Of a stretch of DNA of 64,000 nt, positions 1 through 7,021 are shown piece by piece. The notes beneath the pieces were generated by a model. It did not search any database and had not been told where the DNA came from. It saw only the letters and a list, made by a program, of their open reading frames with translations. The position numbers and the translations under genes were made by a program. The first letter of the stretch is position 1, and every line of letters begins with the position of its first letter. This DNA is from Arthrobacter sp. AQ5-05 (GTDB lineage Bacteria > Actinomycetota > Actinomycetes > Actinomycetales > Micrococcaceae). The DNA lies in NCBI RefSeq assembly GCF_003287975.1, contig NZ_QMKQ01000014.1:45664-109663 (forward strand), in the 5' to 3' direction.

Positions 1-540
1 CGGGGCATCGACCTTGACGGAGGACAACGGCAACACGTCCGCGTCGGTGATGTCCTTGCGGTCCCCGGTCTTGGAGTCGAGCACGGCCCCGGAGATCAGG
101 TAGCCGGGGACGAGCCGGGCGTTGAGCGTGCCCGAGGCCTGGCCGGGGGCGAAAAGCGGGCCGGATGACGCGTCGCGTCCGTTTTGTGCGGAGTAGGTTG
201 CTGCGCGCTCGGAAGCGAAGTCCAGCTGCTCGTGCAGCTGCGACGCCATGGCCTGGCGCATGCCGGCATTCAGCAGCAGCCCGATGACGGCGCAGATCAA
301 TGCGAGTGACCCGATGAGGGCCAGCAGCAGCTTGCGTTGCAGGGTGAGCCGGCCGAAGCGCTGCCTCAGTCGTGCGCTGAGCGGAACCTGTGGGGGCTCC
401 TGCCCGGGCCCTGCTGGTTCGGGCGAGGCCGCCCCGAGGGTCGAGGCAGCCTCTGCGTCCTCGGCATCGGGCCGGGCCGCTTCGGCCGGCCGCGGTTCCG
501 GTGCGTCGTGGGGGAGCAACGGGCGTGCGGGTTGGCTCAT
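1..540 (-). CDS. Sensor histidine kinase, N-terminal part (cut by window edge)
   Basis: This is the first 180 codons of a gene that runs off the window, read from ATG at 540. About 65 Pro/Ala/Glu-rich cytoplasmic residues are followed by one membrane segment (KLLLALIGSLALICAVIG, about residues 70-92) and the start of an extracytoplasmic sensor domain. The ATG overlaps the stop of the upstream OmpR-type regulator as ATGA, so the two are translationally coupled as a two-component pair. Kinase identity is inferred from this pairing and from the membrane/sensor layout, because the HisKA and ATPase domains lie outside. The signal sensed cannot be told. Confidence 0.75.
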   Translation of the reverse strand, partial: MSQPARPLLPHDAPEPRPAEAARPDAEDAEAASTLGAASPEPAGPGQEPPQVPLSARLRQRFGRLTLQRKLLLALIGSLALICAVIGLLLNAGMRQAMASQLHEQLDFASERAATYSAQNGRDASSGPLFAPGQASGTLNARLVPGYLISGAVLDSKTGDRKDITDADVLPLSSVKVDAP

Positions 541-1277
541 GACGCGGGCTTGAGCATGTACCCGGCCCCGCGCACGGTGTGGATCATGGCCGGGCCGTCG
601 GCCTCGATCTTCTTGCGCAGGTAGGAAATGTAGAGCTCGACGATGTTGGCCTGGCCGCCGAAATCGTAGTGCCAGACGTTGTCCAGGATCTGGGTCTTGG
701 AGACCACTCGGCGTGCGTTGACCATCAGGTAGGAGAGCAGGTCGAACTCGGTGGCGGTGAGGTTGATGGGAACCCCGGCGCGGGTGACGTCGTGGGAGTC
801 GGAGTTCAGCACCAGGTCGCCGACCACCAGTTCGGCGCTGTCGGCGGCGGTGGCGCCGGAGCGTTCCACGAGCTTGTGCAGTCGCAGAAGCACCTCTTCG
901 AGGCTGAAGGGCTTGGCGACGTAGTCGTCGGCGCCGATGCCCAGTCCCTCGATCCTGTCCTCCACGGCGTCCTTGGCGGTCAGGAAGAGCACCGGGACCT
1001 CGGGGAGGAAGGTGCGGACCTTGCGCAGGACCTCCGGCCCCTCGAAGCCCGGCAGCATCCAGTCGAGCACCAGGACGTCGGGCGTCGACTTGCGGGCGGC
1101 TTCCACCGCGGAGGGCCCGTCATGCGCCACGGTGGCTTCCCAACCCAGCATGCGGGTGCCCATCGAGACCAGTTCGGCCAGCGAGGGTTCGTCGTCGACG
1201 ACCAGCACCTTGATGGCGGTGCCGTCCGGGTGGGTCAGTCGGGGCAGTTGCGTGGGAGAAAATCGGGAGCTTGGCAT
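537..1277 (-). CDS. OmpR/PhoB-family response regulator
   Basis: DNA-binding response regulator of 246 residues. The receiver domain (about 22-135) has the acidic pair VDDEPS, the phosphoacceptor Asp in LDWMLPGFEG, the switch Thr in LFLTAKD and the conserved Lys in AKPFS. The winged-helix effector (about 148-243) has the recognition region ELYISYLRKKIE and the wing HTVRGAGYML. It sits upstream of and overlaps the kinase gene, so it is presumably phosphorylated by that kinase. The N-terminal extension of about 20 residues before the receiver could mean that the true start is the later GTG-like region, but the first ATG is used here. Resembles the MtrA/TcrA/CseB group; the targets are unknown. 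Confidence 0.9.
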   Translation of the reverse strand: MPSSRFSPTQLPRLTHPDGTAIKVLVVDDEPSLAELVSMGTRMLGWEATVAHDGPSAVEAARKSTPDVLVLDWMLPGFEGPEVLRKVRTFLPEVPVLFLTAKDAVEDRIEGLGIGADDYVAKPFSLEEVLLRLHKLVERSGATAADSAELVVGDLVLNSDSHDVTRAGVPINLTATEFDLLSYLMVNARRVVSKTQILDNVWHYDFGGQANIVELYISYLRKKIEADGPAMIHTVRGAGYMLKPAS

Positions 1278-1865
1278 GTTTCTAACTTTCCCTCCGTGGT
1301 GTAGGCCGGCCCTGTGGCCCGGCTGTGCACGGCCTGTGAGGCGTGGTGCATCCAGCCTACGGCCTGTGGTCGCCGTGGGTCAGGTCCCTGTGGAGCCACT
1401 GCTTGGCGGGGTCGTTGCTTGGAGCCCGCTTCGGGTGTAAGTCTGGTCGCATCGACGCTGGGGATCGGGGCCATTGATCAGATTGCTTGCCCGATGCGAA
1501 ATGACAGGGCATACCGCATTGCCCGCGGCCATCACATCACACATCTGCGCAATGTGATGATCGTCACTTTAAGCGCTTGATGTCTCACATGGTGGACACT
1601 ATCGAAGTTTGTTACTTGCGGGTTCCTTATATTACGAGGAAACTAGTGTTTGTGAATAGCGCAGCAATGACACCTCGGAGCCTTTTTGAAGGCGTGGCGA
1701 TGACTCATCGCCAGTGTCATTGTCGAATGCCCAGCTGAGCGTCGGAACCCTTTCGACGCTCAGTGACACTCGCATCGCTCCCGCCCCTCGCACCGGCGAG
1801 GCAAGCGGAGCACCTAGGCATTCGCGCCATTCCGTGGCATTCACACGAGTTAGAGGTAAAGAAGC
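1278..1865. other. Long intergenic region with regulatory potential
   Basis: A 588-bp stretch without a supported gene, between divergent regulators. It is less GC-rich than the flanking genes, particularly 1540-1640. It contains a CRP/GlxR-like palindrome (1553-1568), an overlapping wider inverted repeat (CATCACA at 1535-1541 with TGTGATG at 1553-1559) and an AT-rich TTATATTA stretch near 1627 that could hold a -10 element for the downstream winged-helix gene. Open frames here lack plausible starts or homology. Confidence 0.6.
1553..1568. promoter_or_regulatory. CRP/GlxR-like operator
   Basis: TGTGA-N6-TCACT, one base from the consensus TGTGA-N6-TCACA of the CRP/GlxR family. It lies about 300 bp before the orphan winged-helix gene and about 280 bp before the response regulator, so it could act on either. 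The match is seen directly; the regulator is inferred. Confidence 0.45.
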
Positions 1866-2663
1866 ATGTCGGTAACGTCCGGATACGTCCATGTCTCAAT
1901 CCGCAACGCCCAGTCCCGCGCCGCGGCAGCGCAGCGCAACACTGCTCCAGGCGGCTACACCCCTGCCGGCTATCGCCAGCTCCATGCGGTCCCGGCGGCC
2001 CACGAGACTCGACCGATGACTGCTCCGACCCCCATTGTGGCTCCCAGCGGAATCTCCGGCCCGCAGCCGGTGGCAGGTGACACCACCGCACGCGGTTTCG
2101 TGCTTTATGTAGGTCTTGACGAGTCGGTGGCCCAGGCCCAGGGAACCTCGCTGGGCAAGCTGGCAACCCAGGTCCGTGCCTTCCTGGCCACGCTTTCCCC
2201 CGAAGCACAGACCCATGCCGCCGTCGCACTGGCCCCGGCCAGCGCCCAGGGCGAAAACATCGACGTCGTGCGCCAGGCACTGGGGGACCCCACGGTCAAC
2301 CGCCGCCCGCGCGTCGATGCCCGCCCCACGGCACCGCGCCCCTCCGGTGTGCTGATCGACCTGTCCCGCCGCGAGGTGCACCTTGACGGCGAGACCCTGA
2401 ACCTCACGTTCAAGGAATTCGAGCTGCTGAACTACCTGGTGGAGAACGGCACCCGCACCGTGGGCCGCGACGAGCTGCTCACCAATCTGTGGCGCAACGC
2501 CGAAGAGGTCCCGAACGAGCGCACCATCGACGTGCACATCCGTCGCCTGCGCTCGAAGCTTGGCCGCCTGGCCAACACCGTGCGCACCGTGCGCGGCCAG
2601 GGCTACCGCTTCTACGAGCACCCCGAGGTCGTCGTCTGGGCCGCCCCGGAATACACCATCTAG
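1866..2663 (+). CDS. Orphan winged-helix transcriptional regulator
   Basis: 265-residue protein with an OmpR/PhoB-type winged-helix DNA-binding domain at about 155-252: FKEFELLNYLVENG, then the recognition helix ERTIDVHIRRLRSKLG and the wing VRTVRGQGYRF. Residues 1-60 are a Ser/Ala/Pro-rich tail. Residues 75-140 form a small domain (GFVLYVGLDESVAQAQG...) with no receiver-domain Asp or Lys signature, so the protein is not an ordinary response regulator. An RBS-like AGAGGTAAAG lies just before the ATG. It stands alone, followed by a strong hairpin terminator, and has an unusually long 5' region. Function unknown beyond DNA binding. Confidence 0.85.
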   Translation: MSVTSGYVHVSIRNAQSRAAAAQRNTAPGGYTPAGYRQLHAVPAAHETRPMTAPTPIVAPSGISGPQPVAGDTTARGFVLYVGLDESVAQAQGTSLGKLATQVRAFLATLSPEAQTHAAVALAPASAQGENIDVVRQALGDPTVNRRPRVDARPTAPRPSGVLIDLSRREVHLDGETLNLTFKEFELLNYLVENGTRTVGRDELLTNLWRNAEEVPNERTIDVHIRRLRSKLGRLANTVRTVRGQGYRFYEHPEVVVWAAPEYTI

Positions 2664-2680
2664 TTTTGCCTTCACGCGCT

Positions 2681-2712
2681 GCGGGGCCCGCATCCACGGA
2701 TGCGGGCCCCGC
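2681..2712 (+). terminator. Hairpin terminator after the winged-helix gene
   Basis: Perfect 15-bp GC-rich stem (GCGGGGCCCGCATCC and its complement) with a 2-nt apex. No U-run follows, as is common in actinobacteria. Confidence 0.75.
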
Positions 2713-2754
2713 AGGCGCTTAAGCCCGCGGGTGACCGGAGGCCCCCGCGAGCCT

Positions 2755-2760
2755 TAGGCT
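2755..2760 (+). promoter_or_regulatory. -10 element TAGGCT, leaderless-type
   Basis: TAGGCT ends exactly 7 nt before the ATG at 2768, placing the expected transcription start on the start codon. The intervening TGGAGGC could alternatively serve as an RBS. Confidence 0.5.
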
Positions 2761-2767
2761 TGGAGGC

Positions 2768-3289
2768 ATGAGCGAACATCATCTGAAGCGACTCGTGTTG
2801 CTGCGCCATGCCAAGAGCGACTACCCGCTGGGTGTGTCCGACCACGACCGGCCGCTGGCCGCCCGCGGCAACCGCGAGGCGCCTGCCGCCGGTGCCTGGC
2901 TGCGCGAGCACGACGTGGTCCCCGACTACATCGTGCTCTCCGATGCCCAGCGGACCCGTGCCACCTGCGCGTGGGTCATCAGCGAGCTCGGCGAAAAGGC
3001 CCCCACTCCCTACATGGACTCGCGCATCTACGGCGCCTCGAGCACCAGGTTGTGCGCCATCATCAACGAGACACCCGACACCGTCACCACGCTGATGGTC
3101 ATCGGGCACCAGCCTGTGCTGCAGGAACTGGCCATGCGCCTCGCTTCGGCGGACTCGGACGAGGAAGCGGTCTACGAGCTGGCGATGAACTACCCGACGC
3201 TGGGACTCACCGTGCTGCAGACCGAGAAGTCGTGGGCGGAAATCGACGGACGCGACATGCGTGTCACCGATTTCGTGGTCCCGCGCTGA
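2768..3289 (+). CDS. SixA-type histidine phosphatase
   Basis: 173-residue histidine phosphatase superfamily protein. The catalytic RHG-like motif is LLRHAKSDY (His 14, phospho-His intermediate), with an Arg in DAQRTRAT and the second catalytic His in VIGHQPVL. The length and the RHAKS form match the SixA/phosphohistidine phosphatase branch rather than phosphoglycerate mutases. The substrate is not evident: SixA acts on phospho-His of signalling or PTS proteins in E. coli, but that is not shown here. Monocistronic, with a leaderless-type promoter. Confidence 0.8.
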   Translation: MSEHHLKRLVLLRHAKSDYPLGVSDHDRPLAARGNREAPAAGAWLREHDVVPDYIVLSDAQRTRATCAWVISELGEKAPTPYMDSRIYGASSTRLCAIINETPDTVTTLMVIGHQPVLQELAMRLASADSDEEAVYELAMNYPTLGLTVLQTEKSWAEIDGRDMRVTDFVVPR

Positions 3290-3526
3290 GGCACCGCACA
3301 GGTACCACAAGTAGTTCGATGAGAGTTTGGGGAGGGTCCAAACCCCGGGTTTCCGCACCGTTCCACCGCGAACATGAGAGCGGATGGACCGATTATGAGA
3401 ACGCCCTCATGGACTGTTCATCCTTTGCTAACTTTGGGGCCTTTGACTAGGAGCAACGCAAGCACCCAAGGCTTGCGGCCGCGGCAGTGCGGCACCTGAT
3501 TCCCGGCCTTGAAAAGGATTGTCCCC

Positions 3527-4681
3527 ATGAGCATCAGCCCCAGCCTTGAAACCCGCACCATCGACGCAGCCCCGGCCACCGAAGGCCAATTACGCCACCT
3601 GCAGCTCGGGGCCCGGCGGGCGCTGGAGATCCGGGCCGCCTACACGACCCGCTTCGTGGCCACCGAGTTCTCCAAGCGACCCGGGGACTTCCACCTGATC
3701 GCCGGTGCGGATGTGCACCCGCAGCCCGGGGACGTGGTCATCGCCCGCGTCGCCGAAATCGGCAAGCATACCCGCCTCGAATCCCCGGTCTCCCGGCGCC
3801 AGCTGATGTTCGTCGGCCAGGAGATCATGGTCGCCTACGGCAACCGCTACGCCCCGGACCAGTTCCTGGCCCACGTTCCGGAGACCCTGGAGCCGTGCCA
3901 TCTGGTGGCCGGCGGCGGCCTGGCCGGATACGTCACCGAAATGCACGCCTCGATCGACGCGGCCACCGCGATCGAACCGGTCGGCCTGTTGGCCACCAAG
4001 GACGGCGTGGTGAACCTGCGCGACTTCGCCCCGCTGCAGGTCGGCACCCCGTCGCTGGCGGTGGTCCGCGCCGTGGGCGCCCCGCGCCCGCCGGTCATTG
4101 CGGTGCTGGGCACCTCGATGAACTCGGGCAAGTCCACCACCCTGGGCTGCCTGGTCAACGGGCTGGCCAACGCCGGGCTGCACGTGGCGGCGGGCAAGGC
4201 CACCGGAACCGGGGCCGGCAACGACCCGAACCTGTTCATCGACGCCGGCGCGTTCCCGGTCTGCGACTTCACCGACTTCGGCTATCCCACCACCTTCAAG
4301 CTCGCCTACGAGCAGGTCCGTGACCTGCTGGCCGCGATGATCGACGAGCAGGCCGCTTCCGGCGCGGACGTGGTCGTCATCGAGATCGCCGACGGCCTGT
4401 ACCAGGGCGAGACCTCCCGGCTGCTGCGTGACCCGCTCTTCGCCGCATGCGTGGACACCGTGGTGTTCTCCGCCCAGGACGCCCTCGGTGCCCGCGCAGG
4501 ACTGGACGTGCTGCAGGATGCCGGGGTGCCGGTAGCCGCTGTCTCCGGCCTGCTCACGGCCTCCCCGCTGGCCACTGCCGAGGCCGCGGCCCGGCTCGAG
4601 GTGCCCGTCATCGACACCTACTCCCTGTGCAACCCCGCGGTCGCCACCGCCCTGGTCCCGGTGCGCGCCGAATCGCTGTGA
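3527..4681 (+). CDS. P-loop NTPase of unknown function (DUF1611-like layout)
   Basis: 384 residues from the ATG at 3527, which has AAAAGGA 9 nt upstream; an in-frame ATG 18 nt earlier has no RBS. Residues 1-185 form an unrecognised domain rich in beta-type segments. From about 189 a P-loop NTPase fold begins: Walker A GTSMNSGKSTT, then AAGKATGTGAGNDP, then a Walker B-like strand VVVIEIADG. This domain resembles the C-terminal half of DUF1611 proteins and MobB/dethiobiotin-synthase-like folds. It overlaps the next gene by 4 nt (GTGA), so the two products probably work together. Nucleotide binding is well supported, but the pathway is unknown. Confidence 0.7.
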   Translation: MSISPSLETRTIDAAPATEGQLRHLQLGARRALEIRAAYTTRFVATEFSKRPGDFHLIAGADVHPQPGDVVIARVAEIGKHTRLESPVSRRQLMFVGQEIMVAYGNRYAPDQFLAHVPETLEPCHLVAGGGLAGYVTEMHASIDAATAIEPVGLLATKDGVVNLRDFAPLQVGTPSLAVVRAVGAPRPPVIAVLGTSMNSGKSTTLGCLVNGLANAGLHVAAGKATGTGAGNDPNLFIDAGAFPVCDFTDFGYPTTFKLAYEQVRDLLAAMIDEQAASGADVVVIEIADGLYQGETSRLLRDPLFAACVDTVVFSAQDALGARAGLDVLQDAGVPVAAVSGLLTASPLATAEAAARLEVPVIDTYSLCNPAVATALVPVRAESL

Positions 4682-6393
4682 GCGGCCTCGACGCGCTGAT
4701 GCAGGACCGCCGGGCCCCGGCCATGGCGCCGCTGGGCATCGTGCCGACCCCCGCGGACCGGGGACCGGCCCCGCGCCTGCCGAAGCTGGTCACCGGCAAG
4801 CGCCGCGGGCTGTTCCTTGCGCTGCTGGCCCTGGCCACCGGCTGCGGAGGCCTCGGGGTGGCCATTGCGCTGCTGGTCGGCGCGCTGGTGACCGGGGCAG
4901 CGGTGCTGCCGCTGGCCGTGGGCATCGGGGCGCTGATCCTGCTGCTGGGCGCTGGCCGCTACTTGGAACGCGTGCTGGCCGAAAAGCTGGGGCAGCACTA
5001 CGTGGCGCAGCTGCGCCTGTCGCTGATCTCCCACTCCCTGCTGGCCCCCAAGGTGCCCTCGGTGGGCATCACCGTGGCGCGGGCCAGCAACGACCTCTCC
5101 TCGGTGCGCAATTGGGTCGCCCAGGGCATCGCCCCGCTGCTGGCGGGCATCCCGCTGGTACTCATCTCCATGGCCGGGCTCTTTGCTCTCCACCCGGCCC
5201 TGGCCCTGGCCCTGGGGGCTCCGGTGCTGGTGCTGACCGGCATGCTGCTGCTCCTGGCCCGCCCCGCCTACGAGCGGGCCAGGACCCTGCGCCGGCACCG
5301 CGGGAACCTGGCCGCGCGCATTGCCGACACCGTGGCCGCCTCCTCGGCCGTGGTCGCCGCCGGCGGGGTGGCCCGGGAACTTTCGCGGGTCGAAGCCAGC
5401 GGCAAAAAGGTCGTGGACGCCGCGGTGGCACGGGCCCGGCTGGCCGCGGTGCTGCGCGCCTGTTCGCTGGGCATGCCGCTGCTGGCCACCGCCGTGGTGG
5501 TGCTGGTCTCGCGGACCGCGGCACTGGGCCCCGGGCACATCGCCACGGCCCTGACGCTGCTGGGGCTGTGCGCTGCCCCGGTGGGCGAATGGGGGCGCAT
5601 CGTGGAGTACCGGCAGAACCACCGGGCTGCTTCCCGGATCATTGCCCCGCTGCTGGCAGAAGAAGGCACGCTGTCGGCCGACCCCCGGCTGCGCCCGGGA
5701 GCGACTCGGGCCGCCGCCGAGATCCAGGCCTCGCGCATCTCCGGGGTGTGGCTGCGCGGGGTGGAACTCTACGGCAGGCCCGTCCCGGAGCTGGACGCCA
5801 AACCCGGGGACCGGATCCGGGTGGTTGGTGCTGACGCCCGAGCCCGCGGGGAACTGTTCGGCATACTGGCCACGGCCCGCACCGCCGGAGGCCCGATCCT
5901 CGGGGACCTGGGGGAAGACGCTGCAGGACGGGGTGCCGGCTACGTGGTGGCAGGGGTGGTGCCCGCGGCCGTGGGGGAGAAGAAGCGCCGCCGGCTCATT
6001 GGCGCGGCCTTCGCCTCGATGGTGCCCGAACGCGGAACCGTCCTGCGGGCCCTGCGCTACCGCCGCCCCGCCGCCGATCCGGGCAAGGCGCTGGCGCTGG
6101 CTGCGCGGCTGGGGCTTGACGCAGCTTCGCTGGAACAGGGGGAAAACACGCTTTTGCGCCGTGGCGGGATGCCGCTGGATGCCGCCCAACGCGCCGGGCT
6201 CATGGTCGCCCGCGCGATGCTCGGCTCCCCGGGCCTGCTGCTGCTCAACGAGATCGACTCCCACCTCGACGCCGCGGCCCGGCGCGAGCTGGAGGCCATG
6301 CTGCAGTCCTACCGCGGCGTGGTGATCGTCGGCTCCGATGCCGCATGGTGCTCCGGCTACCGGGAATGGGACCTGGACGGGCCGGTGGCCTGA
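4678..6393 (+). CDS. ABC-exporter-like membrane protein with degenerate ATPase domain
   Basis: 571 residues from GTG at 4678, overlapping the stop of the P-loop gene. Residues 40-310 carry about six membrane segments with the layout of a type I ABC exporter. The C-terminal domain (about 340-571) follows the nucleotide-binding fold but lacks the key residues: the Walker A position reads GADARARGE with no GK[ST], the signature is LDAAQRAG instead of LSGGQ, and Walker B is LLLLNEIDSHLD with Asn-Glu in place of Asp-Glu. ATP hydrolysis by this chain alone is unlikely. It may bind the neighbouring P-loop protein or have a non-transport role. Well preserved as an open frame, so probably not a pseudogene. 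Confidence 0.7.
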   Translation: MSGLDALMQDRRAPAMAPLGIVPTPADRGPAPRLPKLVTGKRRGLFLALLALATGCGGLGVAIALLVGALVTGAAVLPLAVGIGALILLLGAGRYLERVLAEKLGQHYVAQLRLSLISHSLLAPKVPSVGITVARASNDLSSVRNWVAQGIAPLLAGIPLVLISMAGLFALHPALALALGAPVLVLTGMLLLLARPAYERARTLRRHRGNLAARIADTVAASSAVVAAGGVARELSRVEASGKKVVDAAVARARLAAVLRACSLGMPLLATAVVVLVSRTAALGPGHIATALTLLGLCAAPVGEWGRIVEYRQNHRAASRIIAPLLAEEGTLSADPRLRPGATRAAAEIQASRISGVWLRGVELYGRPVPELDAKPGDRIRVVGADARARGELFGILATARTAGGPILGDLGEDAAGRGAGYVVAGVVPAAVGEKKRRRLIGAAFASMVPERGTVLRALRYRRPAADPGKALALAARLGLDAASLEQGENTLLRRGGMPLDAAQRAGLMVARAMLGSPGLLLLNEIDSHLDAAARRELEAMLQSYRGVVIVGSDAAWCSGYREWDLDGPVA

Positions 6394-6412
6394 AGGGAAA
6401 CCGCTTGGGGGC

Positions 6413-7021
6413 TCAGCGCAGCGGCGCGGTGAAGGCCATGACCGCCTCCACGCAGCTTTCGACGCTGCGTTCGGGGTGGAACACCAACCGGTCCCGTCCC
6501 AGGATCAGTGCCGCACCGAAGATCGCTGTGGCCAGGGTGTCCAGGTCCGCCGCCGGTGCGAGGCGGGCCGGCGCGCCGTCCGCGGCCATCCGGGCCAGGG
6601 CATTGCGCACCAAGGCGATCACCTCGTGGCGCAGCGTGGCCAGCGCGGTGGCCCAGTCGCTGTCGGCCTGCCATTGCTCGGAGATCCACAGCTGCGCAAA
6701 CGACGGGTATTCGGCAATGAATTCCAGGGCGTCGGCGATCATCAGCCGCAAGCCGTCGGCGGCGTCGGGGACCTCGGCGGCCCGCTCGAAGCGCTCAAAG
6801 AGGATCGCGGCCCCGTAGTTCAGCAGCTCGCCGATCAGCTCGGACTTGGAACCGAAATTGTAGTAGACCGTGCCCTTGGAGACCCCGGCGGCCTTGGCGA
6901 TCTCATCGACGCTCACCTCGTGGTGCCCGCGCGCACCGATCAGCTCCATGGAGGCGGTGAACAGGCGGTGCTTCGAATCGGTGGCCCGCACGCGGGTGCG
7001 CGGGGCGCTGGGTTCACTCAT
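6413..7021 (-). CDS. TetR-family repressor of the Pip operon
   Basis: 202 residues from ATG at 7021, which overlaps the stop of the YhgE/Pip gene (ATGA). The N-terminal helix-turn-helix is typical: VDEIAKAAGVSKGTVYYNFGSKSELIGELL, of which the recognition part is KGTVYYNFGSK (about residues 45-56). The C-terminal ligand domain is unremarkable. As the third gene of an operon whose promoter contains a TetR-type palindrome, it probably represses its own operon. A longer upstream open frame exists but runs through the Pip gene and has no RBS. Confidence 0.9.
   Translation of the reverse strand: MSEPSAPRTRVRATDSKHRLFTASMELIGARGHHEVSVDEIAKAAGVSKGTVYYNFGSKSELIGELLNYGAAILFERFERAAEVPDAADGLRLMIADALEFIAEYPSFAQLWISEQWQADSDWATALATLRHEVIALVRNALARMAADGAPARLAPAADLDTLATAIFGAALILGRDRLVFHPERSVESCVEAVMAFTAPLR

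Noticed and set aside
4618..6264. 548-residue open frame antisense to the ABC-like gene
   Set aside because: Low-complexity Gly/Arg/His/Gln composition typical of antisense GC-rich frames, with no motif or start signal.
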